In this document: positions 51,973 to 60,592 of the stretch, in pieces
How positions within the stretch are numbered: the first letter of the stretch is position 1
How the letters are laid out: the number at the start of each line of letters is the position of its first letter
The notes under the pieces: model-generated
What the model saw: only the letters and a program-made list of their open reading frames with translations
What the model was told of the DNA's origin: nothing
Databases searched by the model: none
Made by a program: the position numbers and the translations under genes
Assembly (NCBI GenBank): GCA_020849895.1
Contig: JADZFN010000055.1
Location: 1 to 64,000 of the forward strand
Length of the DNA: 64,000 bases
Direction: 5' to 3'
Source: Verrucomicrobiia bacterium
GTDB lineage: Bacteria; Verrucomicrobiota; Verrucomicrobiia; JABWAM01

Positions 51973-54003
51973 TTATTTCACGTCCTTCACCCGGAACAAC
52001 TCGCCGACGGACACTCCATAAAGGTCGTGCCCGACCCAGAGGACCGGCGACCACGCCTTCGGCAGCATGCCGACGGGTGTGAGGTCCAGCGTGTTCACAT
52101 CGAGGCGGCAGAGAGTCGTCCCCTTGATGAGCCACCATGTGCCGTCCGCGCGGCGGGGGAAAACGCTTCCCGAGACCGACGCATCCAGGTCCACCCATTT
52201 GACAACGGCCTTTCGGCTGAGATCGTAAAGGTAGAGCGCATCCTTCGCCTCGCCTTCCACGCGTCCAAGAAAGATCGGATCCCGGCCGATGTCGGCGACG
52301 AAGCCGGTGGCGGCAAGGCCTTCCTTCACCGTGAGCCGCTCCACCGGCTTGAGATCGAGGTCGTAGACGCGCAGTTGGGCGGTCGCGCCTTTCGCCCCGT
52401 CGTGCACGCGGCCGGAGACGACGACGCGTTGCGATTTGGGGAGCAGGACGAACCCCTGCGGATCGAGGTCTTTCATCTCTTCGCGGAGGCCGAATTTCGT
52501 GTCGGTGGCGGGCTCGTAATATCCGAGGCCGGTTCCCGTGCTCCAGCGTTCGCGCAGGCCGAGCAGATAAAGGCGTCCGTTCGGGCCGGGCAGGATTTCC
52601 CGCGCGTGATGTGCTTCGGTGATGCCCTGGCCGAAGAAGCCGATGAGCCGCGGGTTGTCGCCGGGGCTGCCCGCCTGAGGCTGCTGGGGCGCTTTCCAGG
52701 GCAGGTTGGGGTCGTAGACCGAGAGGTTCACGTTCGGATAGCCGAGGTACCACGCTTTGCCATCCATCATGGTGATCCGCGGACTGCTCGGACCCGCCTT
52801 GCCGAAATACTCGATCTTCGCGGTTTTCGGGTGATACCGGAAGAAGCCGAGATATTGCGCCACGCTCCCGAAGAGGTCGCCATCGGGCAGCTCAACGAGC
52901 GAAACGATCTTCTGCGGCGCGGCGTTCTTCAGACGAAAACGGACCGTCTTAAACTCCTCGTTCGAACCTGCGGGGCGCCAGCGTACGTGGGACAACCCTT
53001 CCGCGTCTATTTCGCCGAGCCCCTTTTCCTCCAGCTCGGGAGGCGTCCCGGCAGGCAGGGGTTTCGTCATCTTCCAGGGGATGTGGGGATAGGTTTTGGT
53101 CGAGAGCTTCGCGGAATCGGGAGGCGCGCTCTCCATGAGCTTTCCATCCACGCACCACGCGATTTTCTTGACGCCGCCTTCGATCAGTTCGGCGACGACA
53201 AAATCCTTGTTCTCCGAGACGACCACTCGCGCGCCTTCGCCCTTGCACTCTGCGAGGAGGCGTTTCTCCCCGGTCTCCACGTTGAGCGCCATGAGCTCCC
53301 AGTCGCCCTGGCCGACGCTGACGTAGGCCCAGGGCAGATCGAGCGCGAGATAGTAGCCGTAGGTCAATCCCGCGGGACGATGCGCCCCGAGATCGGGAAA
53401 AATCTTCCACTCGAGCGTGTCGGGATTGATTCGCACCACAGCGCTCTTGCCGCTGTAGGATTGGGTGGTGGCATAGAGACATCCATCCTTGCCGGCGATG
53501 AATTTAATGAAGAAACGGTCGTTGGTGAAGGGCTTCCATTCGGCGAGCTCGCCGAGGATCTTGATCGTGTCCTCGACAGGGTCGTAATACCACATCTGCA
53601 TGAAATCCACGAAGTAGAAGACCCGTCCGTTTTCGGCGCGAACCCCGAAGCGTCCGTGGAATCCGGGGAGTTCCACGGTCCGGGTTTTTCCGCCGGCGAG
53701 ATCGGCGATCACCCATTCGGAGTCGGGACGCTGCTGCGGGTCTTCGAAGGCCACGAAGTTGCGGTTTGTGCCCTCGACCTTCTTGCGCACGTACTTGAAA
53801 TCGGAGGTCCCGAGGTAGGTCATGAACTGGCCGATCCAGCGCCATTCGCCGCGCGCGTTCTGGACCAGTGAGCTCACAAACGCCCGCGAGGCGGTCACCG
53901 GCGCGCCGAGGTTTTCTACCGGAAGCGTCGGCGGTTCGGCGAATGCCAGGGTCAGGGTTCCGAACAGGACGGAGAGCAGTGTGGCGGGGAGTTTGCGTTT
54001 CAT
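51973..54003 (-). CDS. Exported beta-propeller-like protein
   Basis: A 676-residue protein with a signal peptide (MKRKLPATLLSVLFGTLTLAFA) and repeated beta-blades resembling PQQ/WD-type propellers, for example YDPVEDTIKILGELAEW, RINPDTLEWKIFPDLGAH and YHPKTAKIEYFGKAG. No catalytic motif is evident; a carbohydrate- or protein-binding role outside the cytoplasm is plausible. A paralog lies at 54926-57028 on the other strand and shares the GYPNVNLSVYD / GYPGARVLVYD type of motif. It starts four bases after the pseudopilin gene, so both are co-transcribed. Confidence 0.75.
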   Translation of the reverse strand: MKRKLPATLLSVLFGTLTLAFAEPPTLPVENLGAPVTASRAFVSSLVQNARGEWRWIGQFMTYLGTSDFKYVRKKVEGTNRNFVAFEDPQQRPDSEWVIADLAGGKTRTVELPGFHGRFGVRAENGRVFYFVDFMQMWYYDPVEDTIKILGELAEWKPFTNDRFFIKFIAGKDGCLYATTQSYSGKSAVVRINPDTLEWKIFPDLGAHRPAGLTYGYYLALDLPWAYVSVGQGDWELMALNVETGEKRLLAECKGEGARVVVSENKDFVVAELIEGGVKKIAWCVDGKLMESAPPDSAKLSTKTYPHIPWKMTKPLPAGTPPELEEKGLGEIDAEGLSHVRWRPAGSNEEFKTVRFRLKNAAPQKIVSLVELPDGDLFGSVAQYLGFFRYHPKTAKIEYFGKAGPSSPRITMMDGKAWYLGYPNVNLSVYDPNLPWKAPQQPQAGSPGDNPRLIGFFGQGITEAHHAREILPGPNGRLYLLGLRERWSTGTGLGYYEPATDTKFGLREEMKDLDPQGFVLLPKSQRVVVSGRVHDGAKGATAQLRVYDLDLKPVERLTVKEGLAATGFVADIGRDPIFLGRVEGEAKDALYLYDLSRKAVVKWVDLDASVSGSVFPRRADGTWWLIKGTTLCRLDVNTLDLTPVGMLPKAWSPVLWVGHDLYGVSVGELFRVKDVK

Positions 54004-54007
54004 AAAA

Positions 54008-54745
54008 TCACGGAGGCGGCGCAGGAAGGTCCGCGTCGATGAAGGCTTCGACAAAACGATCCGGGAGGACGGCATCCACGTGTCCATCCACAAAAACCAT
54101 TTGAATCCGGTTGAAGTGATAGGCTGCACGGCGACCACGTATCAAACCTTCCGCTTCCGTCGTGATATTGTATTCGAGTCGGTCGCCGGTGTCTTCATAA
54201 CCGGCATCCATCACCAACAGGACACTGTCCTGTCTCGGAATCGAACTGAGCTTGCGTTGCCAATCTGCGAGAGGAGAAGGCGGATCCATGCCGGAGATGC
54301 AGGCATTGATACAGTACATCGTAGGGCGGGCGATCTTGTCTTTCGGTCGAGGATTGAGTCGGCAGCGCATTACGGGACTGATCTCCTCCGCGCTCGTGAA
54401 GTCATTGGTGACTGAACTTCCGAGATAGGGACCGAATCGCTGGCTCCAATAATTGGGGTGGCTGCCCGACCAATAACAGGGCAGATGATCGTCGTTGTCC
54501 TGAGCGTAAAGCATGCTGGCCTGACCGATCTGACGCAGATTGTTCATGCACTCCACTCCGCGCGCACGATTCCGCGCCGATTTCAGCGCGGGCAACAGCA
54601 GCGCGGCGAGGATGGCAATGATCGCGATGACCACCAAAAGTTCGATGAGGGTGAAGCTGGAGCGGGGCGTTCTCCTTCGAACGCGACGGAGACGCGAAGA
54701 GGTGAGCGATCGGGATGGAGAAGGTCCACGAGAAACGTTGGTCAT
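54008..54745 (-). CDS. Type II/IV-like pseudopilin with H-X9-DG motif
   Basis: A 245-residue prepilin-type protein. An Arg/Ser-rich leader precedes the class III cleavage motif and helix [26 protein letters not shown] (Glu at +5 after the cleaved residue). The C-terminus contains [12 protein letters not shown], the H-X9-DG domain common in Planctomycetes, Verrucomicrobia and Lentisphaerae. GGAGA six bases before ATG 54745 supports that start over 54772. A prepilin peptidase is not in the window. Large sets of such genes of unknown role are a lineage trait. Confidence 0.92.
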   Translation of the reverse strand: MTNVSRGPSPSRSLTSSRLRRVRRRTPRSSFTLIELLVVIAIIAILAALLLPALKSARNRARGVECMNNLRQIGQASMLYAQDNDDHLPCYWSGSHPNYWSQRFGPYLGSSVTNDFTSAEEISPVMRCRLNPRPKDKIARPTMYCINACISGMDPPSPLADWQRKLSSIPRQDSVLLVMDAGYEDTGDRLEYNITTEAEGLIRGRRAAYHFNRIQMVFVDGHVDAVLPDRFVEAFIDADLPAPPP

Positions 54746-54925
54746 GGACAATCTCCAGAGAGGATTCATCAAGAAGGCCAGACGCGCGAGGGATATTCTA
54801 CTCGAAAAATGTTTTCTGAAAATAGATAAAACCTAGAAAGATATGGAGAATTCCGAGATTTAAAAAATGGAGGCGGCACGAAATTGAGTTGGCCAAACCG
54901 TCGGCCGGCTTGCATGCTGGCGGCC

Positions 54926-57028
54926 ATGAAATCCCTCCGCTGCCGGTTCCTTGCCTCGTTTCTCCTCCTTTCCGCGGGACTGCTTGCGCTCGATGTCGCG
55001 CGCAGCCGCGCCTCGGCCGTTGCGGCGGAGCCTTCGCCCGAGGAGGGGGAACCGCTCGATGTCCGCGATGCGCTTGTTCTCGACACGGAGCCGATCGGCA
55101 TCCCGACGGGCGGAGCGATGTTCCGCCTCCTTCCTCCGGGAAAGGCGAACGACGCGTCTCCGTGGAAGCAGTTGCTCTGGTTCAAGAAGACCGAACGCAC
55201 AGTGCGAAAATCGTACTTCGCCTCCTTGGATTTCGCCAAGGGAACCGTCCGCGAATTCCCCAACGAGATTCCCTCCATCCTGGCCTGGAGCCAGATGTGG
55301 CTGGACGGAAAGCTCTACGTCACGATGCACGTGATGCCGCGCCTTGCGGTCTACGATCCTGCCGCCGACACGCTCACCGATCTCGGCAATCCTTTTCCGG
55401 AAGCGGCGCCACCGGAGAAGCCGACGTTGAGCCTCTACAGCATCGCGGCGTCGCCTGACGGCGCGATCGCCCTCGGCGGTGGCAACGGCACCGATCTCGC
55501 CGTCTACGATCCGAAGACGGGCAAGTTCACTTCGTATGGGCAGATCGGTCCGCCGGGCCAGGAAGGCTACGTGTATTACGTTTCGATGGATGAAAAGTTC
55601 ATCTACTGCGCCCTCCGCCACACCGGACCGTGTCAGCTGGTCGCCGTGAACCGCGCGACGAAGGAGCGCAAGGTGCTCGCCACCCGGTCGCCTGAAGGCT
55701 TCATCAGCGTGGACGGCAACCGCGCGGAATTGATTGACGAAAACAAAAACAAGGTCTGGATCCATCTTGAAAACGGGACCGCCGAAGAGGTCACGCCCGA
55801 GGAAAGCCGGAGGCGTCTCGACGAGCATCTTCGCCCAGGTTTTACGGAGGTCCGGGAGGAGGAGTTGCCCAAGGCGTATGTGGACGATTCCCTGATCGAA
55901 AAGGGGGAGCTTGCGATCCGCGTCCTTGTGCCCGATCCCTCGGTCCAGGGGAAGTTCAATGAAAAAAAATTGGAGGCAGGGCTTTCCACGGAAGGCATTC
56001 TGGATATTGCCGCTCTGCCGGACGGACGGATCGCCGCGGTCGCCCGAGGCTACGGTCCCACCGTCATTGCGGATCCGACGGGGAAACGGAACGAACTTGT
56101 TCAAACCCGGACGAGTTGTTATTCGGTCGCCGCGGTCGGGAAGATGCTCTTTGTCGGCGGCTATCCCGGCGCACGGGTGCTTGTCTACGACACGAGCAAG
56201 CCGCAGACCTCGACGATCGAGCTGCCCGATCGCCCCGCCGTCCCGATCGAAAGTCCGGAAGCCAACCCGCGCCAGGTGGCGTCGTTCCTGGCAGCCACCG
56301 ACGGCGGACACATCGCCTGTTGCCTGACGCCCGCCTCGGACGGACGGGTGTATTTCATCGCGCGGCGCCATCGTTTCCATTACGGTTTCGCGCTCGTCTG
56401 GTGCGATGGCGAAGGCAAGGAGACCGGGATCATTGATGATCAGGGCGCCTTCAATCATTACCAGATCGGCTGGATGTCGCCCGCCAATCAGGGCGGTCAG
56501 CTGCTCATCGCCACGAGCGTCCAGTACAACGAGCAAATTCCCGGCACGGCGGCGGAAGATGGCGCGCTCTTCGTCTTCGACGTGAAGACGCGGAAGATCC
56601 TTGCAAAACACACCCCGCTTCCGAAGGTGAAAGCCCTCCTTGGCGTGGTCCAAACGGGGCCGGACACGGTGGTGGGCGTAGGACAACTCGAAAGCGGTTC
56701 GAGCGTGCTCTACCGGTTCAATCTGAAGACCGGAAAGACGGAACAGACGCGAACCCTGCAGACGACGGTTTGCGGGCCGGCCTACGGATCGCTTTCGGTG
56801 CCGGTGCGCAGCAACGCCTTTGTCTTGGGACCCGATGGCCAGGTTTGGGCGGGAGCGTGCGACAAGGACGGCGGTGCACCGACGCTGTTCTTCCGGATCG
56901 ATCCGAAGGATTTGGCCTGCCAGATCGTGGGAAAAATCGAGGACAACCGCAACCGCCTGCTCTTCAGCGGCGGCGAACTTTACACGACCGGAAGCGCTCA
57001 CGTGATTCGGCTCAAGGGTTGGAAGTAA
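54926..57028 (+). CDS. Exported beta-propeller-like protein (paralog)
   Basis: A 700-residue protein starting at ATG 54926 with a signal peptide (CRFLASFLLLSAGLLALDVA). Blade-like repeats include DIAALPDGRIAAVARGYGPTVI, VGGYPGARVLVYDTSKPQTSTIELPD and GSSVLYRFNLKTGKTEQT. It is a divergent paralog of the minus-strand propeller protein with the pseudopilin between them. No enzymatic motif is seen. The 180-base divergent gap (54746-54925) is AT-rich and probably holds promoters for both directions. Confidence 0.75.
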   Translation: MKSLRCRFLASFLLLSAGLLALDVARSRASAVAAEPSPEEGEPLDVRDALVLDTEPIGIPTGGAMFRLLPPGKANDASPWKQLLWFKKTERTVRKSYFASLDFAKGTVREFPNEIPSILAWSQMWLDGKLYVTMHVMPRLAVYDPAADTLTDLGNPFPEAAPPEKPTLSLYSIAASPDGAIALGGGNGTDLAVYDPKTGKFTSYGQIGPPGQEGYVYYVSMDEKFIYCALRHTGPCQLVAVNRATKERKVLATRSPEGFISVDGNRAELIDENKNKVWIHLENGTAEEVTPEESRRRLDEHLRPGFTEVREEELPKAYVDDSLIEKGELAIRVLVPDPSVQGKFNEKKLEAGLSTEGILDIAALPDGRIAAVARGYGPTVIADPTGKRNELVQTRTSCYSVAAVGKMLFVGGYPGARVLVYDTSKPQTSTIELPDRPAVPIESPEANPRQVASFLAATDGGHIACCLTPASDGRVYFIARRHRFHYGFALVWCDGEGKETGIIDDQGAFNHYQIGWMSPANQGGQLLIATSVQYNEQIPGTAAEDGALFVFDVKTRKILAKHTPLPKVKALLGVVQTGPDTVVGVGQLESGSSVLYRFNLKTGKTEQTRTLQTTVCGPAYGSLSVPVRSNAFVLGPDGQVWAGACDKDGGAPTLFFRIDPKDLACQIVGKIEDNRNRLLFSGGELYTTGSAHVIRLKGWK

Positions 57029-57122
57029 AACGCGCGTCCGCGGAAGAGGGCGCCGGGAGCTGAAAGCCCGAAGCAGGGCGCCGGCGGTTGCACCGAGGGC
57101 ACGGGAGTGCTAATCGCAGGGC

Positions 57123-57716
57123 ATGCGTGTGATTGCCGGGTCGGCCAAGGGATTCGGGTTGAGCGCTCCGAAACACCTCGGTCTGCGCCCGACGCCGGAG
57201 CGGGTGAAGGAGGCCGTCTTCTCGAGCCTCGCGGAGCGCATCCCCGGCGCGCGGGTCCTCGACCTGTTCGCCGGAACAGGCGCCTTTGGGATCGAAGCGC
57301 TCAGCCGGGGCGCTGCCTCCGCCGTTTTCGTGGAGAAGGACGGACGCGCAATGGCGCTTGTGGCCGAGAACCTTCGCAAGACGCGCCTCGGAGAACGCGC
57401 GCGAATGTTTCGCGACGACGCCCGCCACGCGCTCGAGGTCCTTGTGCGGGAGAGGGCCGTCTTCGATCTCGTCTTTGCCGATCCGCCTTACTTCAAACCG
57501 GACGAAGCCGCACGGGGAGGGTCTCGCCGCGCGCCGTTTTCCTGGACCCAATTTCTGCTCGACTCCGAACTCCTGCCGCTGCTTGTGGCGCCGGGAGGCG
57601 TCTTTCTCCTTGAACATTTTGTCAAGGACCTCGATCTCGAAACCGAGTTTTACGCGACGGGAAAAACGCTCGGCTTCGGCGACACTCGGGTGCAGGTGTT
57701 CACGCCGCGTGCCTGA
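57123..57716 (+). CDS. rsmD: 16S rRNA (guanine966-N2)-methyltransferase
   Basis: A 197-residue RsmD, methylating G966 of 16S rRNA. MRVIAGSAKGFGL and RPTPERVKEAVFSSL are the family N-terminus; VLDLFAGTGAFGIEALSRGA is the AdoMet motif I and FADPPYFKPD the catalytic DPPY. Length is standard. coaD, its frequent neighbour, is not next to it. Confidence 0.95.
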   Translation: MRVIAGSAKGFGLSAPKHLGLRPTPERVKEAVFSSLAERIPGARVLDLFAGTGAFGIEALSRGAASAVFVEKDGRAMALVAENLRKTRLGERARMFRDDARHALEVLVRERAVFDLVFADPPYFKPDEAARGGSRRAPFSWTQFLLDSELLPLLVAPGGVFLLEHFVKDLDLETEFYATGKTLGFGDTRVQVFTPRA

Positions 57717-57809
57717 CGGATGGCGAAGACGGAACACGGTCACCTCCCTGCAGAGCCTGGAGCGGAAGGAGCGATCTTCGCGCCGCAACGGCGGCGGCGC
57801 ATCGTTTTT

Positions 57810-58370
57810 CTACGACAAAATCGCCACCGTCAGGCCGACGCGACCGGAGCGACGCGCTTCATCCCGAATGCGCGCGACGAGATCCTCTCGGATCCGTTCG
57901 CAGCGCGCGCTCCAACGCCGCGTTCCGGCGAGGAATTGGGCGCATCGGCGCACACCCGTAAGGCGCAGCGCGCCCTCCACCGTCGCGCCTTCGGACGCGT
58001 GCGCAAGAAACCGTCGGATTTCCGCGAGGAGCTGGAGTTCGAGGCCTGCGCCCATGGCCCGCGCTTTTTCGAAGAGGTCCATCTGGCGGGGCGGCGCAGA
58101 CGGCACAGTGCGGCGCGCGCTGCTCGCGTAGCCGAACACGAGCCATTTCGCGAGAGCGAGGACTTCCTCCTCGGAGACCTCCGGTTTCACGCGCGTTTTG
58201 TGGTAGTGGCGGAGCAGGGTGTCGGCGACAGTTTCGAGCACCCAGCGTGGAAGCGCTGCGCCACCGATTTCGGGGTCGGAGACGAACCGCGCGGCGAGCC
58301 CCTCGAGGTCCAGCGATTCGAGACGTCCGTCCGCGTGGCGCAAAGGAAGACAATGGCAGGCGAGATGCAT
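57810..58370 (-). CDS. Unknown protein following nrdR
   Basis: A 186-residue mainly helical, basic protein starting at ATG 58370, four bases after the nrdR stop. Segments such as EIGGAALPRWVLETVADTLLRHYHKTRVKPEVSEEEVLALAKWLVFGYAS and the Arg-rich C-terminus do not match a family I know. Tight linkage to nrdR suggests a role tied to ribonucleotide reductase control or DNA metabolism, but nothing in the sequence proves it. Confidence 0.6.
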   Translation of the reverse strand: MHLACHCLPLRHADGRLESLDLEGLAARFVSDPEIGGAALPRWVLETVADTLLRHYHKTRVKPEVSEEEVLALAKWLVFGYASSARRTVPSAPPRQMDLFEKARAMGAGLELQLLAEIRRFLAHASEGATVEGALRLTGVRRCAQFLAGTRRWSARCERIREDLVARIRDEARRSGRVGLTVAILS

Positions 58371-58374
58371 CGGA

Positions 58375-58827
58375 TCAGCCGGCGCGGAGCGAGGCGGTTT
58401 CCGCATCAAAATCCTCGGGCTGCATGAAACGGCGAAAGACCGAGGCGTAACGTACGGCGGCGACCTGATCCTCGACGCGCAGACGCGCGAGGGCTTTCTC
58501 CCCGATCACGCGGGAAGGAATTTCGGCAAGACGCAAGGCTTCGATCTCCGCCGCGAGCGCCTCCGCCATGAGCGCGATCCGTTCCTCTGTCACCGGTCGC
58601 TTGGCGCAGGCCCGCCGAATTCCCTGTTCCAACTTCGCGCGGGCAAACGGCTCCCGGCGGCCGTCGCGTTTGAGGACCGTGAAATTTTCCGCGCAGATTT
58701 CTTCATGCGTGGTGAAACGATAGCCGCACTTTCGGCAGACGCGACGGCGACGCACTGCGAATCCCTTCTTCGCCACACGCGAATCCATCACCTGCCCCTT
58801 CGGAGAACGGCACTTCGGGCAGAGCAT
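58375..58827 (-). CDS. nrdR: Transcriptional repressor NrdR
   Basis: A 150-residue repressor of ribonucleotide reductase genes. It has a zinc ribbon (Cys3, Cys6, Cys31, Cys34 in MLCPKC and VCRKCGYRFTTHEE) that binds NrdR boxes, and an ATP-cone (FTVLKRDGRREPFARAKLEQGI) that senses ATP/dATP. Length is typical. The 227-base gap upstream is less GC-rich than average and should carry its promoter; I could not define the boxes. Confidence 0.95.
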   Translation of the reverse strand: MLCPKCRSPKGQVMDSRVAKKGFAVRRRRVCRKCGYRFTTHEEICAENFTVLKRDGRREPFARAKLEQGIRRACAKRPVTEERIALMAEALAAEIEALRLAEIPSRVIGEKALARLRVEDQVAAVRYASVFRRFMQPEDFDAETASLRAG

Positions 58828-59054
58828 GATCGAAAGAATGCACGACCGGTATGGTTAGGTCAACCGATCTCATCCTTCATGTATGCGTCAAGATAATTTA
58901 TTCTTAGAAAGCCCGCGCAAAAGTTGTTTTTGGAAAGGAAGCTCTTCCCTAAAATCTCCATGAAGGTCCCTCTTGTTCGCGCCAGAAAAGGCGACCGCGG
59001 AACGTCTTGTTCGAAGGATCGCTATTCGCCGATTTAAAAAAATGGGAGGAGAGA

Positions 59055-59894
59055 CTACTGGAGCATCCGTTGCGCGAGGAGGCCCGCGATGGCGACCGCG
59101 TTGAAGCCGGCGTGGATGACGATGCTGGCGACGAGGTTGCCGCTCCACTCGTAAGCCAGTGCGAGGGCAACGGCCAGCACGAACAGTGGCGCGAGGCTCG
59201 GCAGATGCAGATGAAATCCGGCAAACGCCAGCGCCCCGAGGGCAAGGCCGAAGGAGGAGCCGAAGCGCGCCGTCAGGAACGGGTGAAGAATTCCTCGAAA
59301 AAACACCTCTTCAGCCACCGGCGCGGCGACGACGGCGAGGACCACGAGGCCCGCGAGGAGGCGCGGATCCTGAATCTTGAAAAACCATTCGATTACGGGT
59401 TGCGGCTCAACGGAGAACCCGACGAATTGGAGCAGCGCGTGCCAACCGATGCCGGCGACGACCGCCGGCACGAACACCGCGAGCCCCAGAGCCACCGCAG
59501 CGCCTGCGACCAGGCCCTTTCCCGCAGAGGAAAGACCGAAGGCGTGTTTCCATGCGATCCAGGTCCCCCCGAGGAGGCGGTGGATCAGGAGAAGCAGCAG
59601 CGGATAGACGATCCAGAATGTCGCCAGGGCGAACGTCACCTGGCCTTCCAACGAGGTGAGGAGCGTGTGTCGTCGCGCGAGAAGGCCCAGGGCGTTCATG
59701 AGGAGCACAGCGGCGAGCGCGGCAACGCCGAGCTGCAGGAGGCCCTTACGGCTGAGGGGACAACGAGGCGTTTCGGCGGGACGCATCCGCCAGAGCCGAC
59801 GGGCGAACAGGACGAGGGAAAGGAGCGCGGCGAAGCTGAGGCCGGCGAGCGTCGTAAGGACCACCCCCAAAAAGAGGCTAGTGTGGGAGCGCAT
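59055..59894 (-). CDS. CPBP-family intramembrane metalloprotease
   Basis: A 279-residue polytopic membrane protein (CAAX protease and bacteriocin-processing family). Active-site motifs are EEVFFRGIL (Glu-Glu...Arg), FAGFHLHL and VASIVIHAGFNAVA. Eight or so hydrophobic segments are visible. ATG 59894 (MRSHTSLFLGVVLTTL) is preferred; the longer track frame lies inside coaB. It overlaps the coaB 3' end by 17 bases. Substrate unknown. Confidence 0.88.
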   Translation of the reverse strand: MRSHTSLFLGVVLTTLAGLSFAALLSLVLFARRLWRMRPAETPRCPLSRKGLLQLGVAALAAVLLMNALGLLARRHTLLTSLEGQVTFALATFWIVYPLLLLLIHRLLGGTWIAWKHAFGLSSAGKGLVAGAAVALGLAVFVPAVVAGIGWHALLQFVGFSVEPQPVIEWFFKIQDPRLLAGLVVLAVVAAPVAEEVFFRGILHPFLTARFGSSFGLALGALAFAGFHLHLPSLAPLFVLAVALALAYEWSGNLVASIVIHAGFNAVAIAGLLAQRMLQ

Positions 59895-60525
59895 CGAGGA
59901 AGATCCGCATGAGGCGGCGCGCGAGGATTTTCTTCCGCAGCCGGGGGAACGCGCGCGTCTCGCCTCCGCGGGAAAGGAGCGTTGCGCGATTGTGGGAGGA
60001 CTCGAAGCCCGAACCCGGGCGTCCCACGAGATTCGCGACAAGAAAGTCGAGATTTTTGCGAGTCAGTTTTTCTCTCGCATTGCGGAGGAGATTGCGGGTT
60101 TCAGCCGCAAAACCGACAAGGGTTTGGCCGCGCCGCTTGCGGCGTCCGAGTTCCACAAGGATGTCCTGCGTCTTCTCGAGACGCAGGACGAGGCGGGAGG
60201 TCCGTTTCTTGATTTTCTGTCGCGAAGACGTTGCGGGGCGGTAGTCCGCCACCGCAGCCGCCATGATCACGAGGTCTGCGCGGCGCGCCTCGCGAAGCGC
60301 GGCGCGCCGCATCTGTTCCGCGGTCTCGACGCGGAGGAGACGCACGCCACGGGGAGAGGGGATCGCGACGGGTCCGCTCACCAGCGTGACGCGGCCTCCG
60401 GCACGCAGGGCGGCTTCGGCGAGCGCGTAGCCCATCCGTCCTGAAGAACGGTTCGAGAGGAAACGCACCGGATCGAGCGGTTCGCGCGTCGGACCGGCGG
60501 TGATGAGGCATCGCGGAGCGCGCAC
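59878..60525 (-). CDS. coaB: Phosphopantothenate-cysteine ligase, stand-alone CoaB
   Basis: A 215-residue CoaB domain starting with GTG at 60525. CLITAGPTREPLDPVRFLSNRSSGRMGYALAEAAL is the typical opening, followed by VIMAAAVADYRP and LVGFAAET. It joins cysteine to 4'-phosphopantothenate in CoA synthesis. In most bacteria it is fused behind the CoaC decarboxylase (about 400 residues); here the CoaC half is missing and must be encoded elsewhere. The track frame beginning 61131 is antisense sequence upstream. Confidence 0.88.
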   Translation of the reverse strand: MRAPRCLITAGPTREPLDPVRFLSNRSSGRMGYALAEAALRAGGRVTLVSGPVAIPSPRGVRLLRVETAEQMRRAALREARRADLVIMAAAVADYRPATSSRQKIKKRTSRLVLRLEKTQDILVELGRRKRRGQTLVGFAAETRNLLRNAREKLTRKNLDFLVANLVGRPGSGFESSHNRATLLSRGGETRAFPRLRKKILARRLMRIFLDALPH

Positions 60526-60592
60526 GCGGGGAGCGTAGCAAACTCTTGAGAAAACGCGAGAGGTCGTGCGAAGGGGGCGCGCTCCGCCGGTT

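Noticed and set aside
54860-57001. 713-residue minus-strand ORF opposite the second propeller
   Set aside because: The plus frame has a signal peptide and blade repeats shared with its paralog; the minus frame has no recognisable motif.
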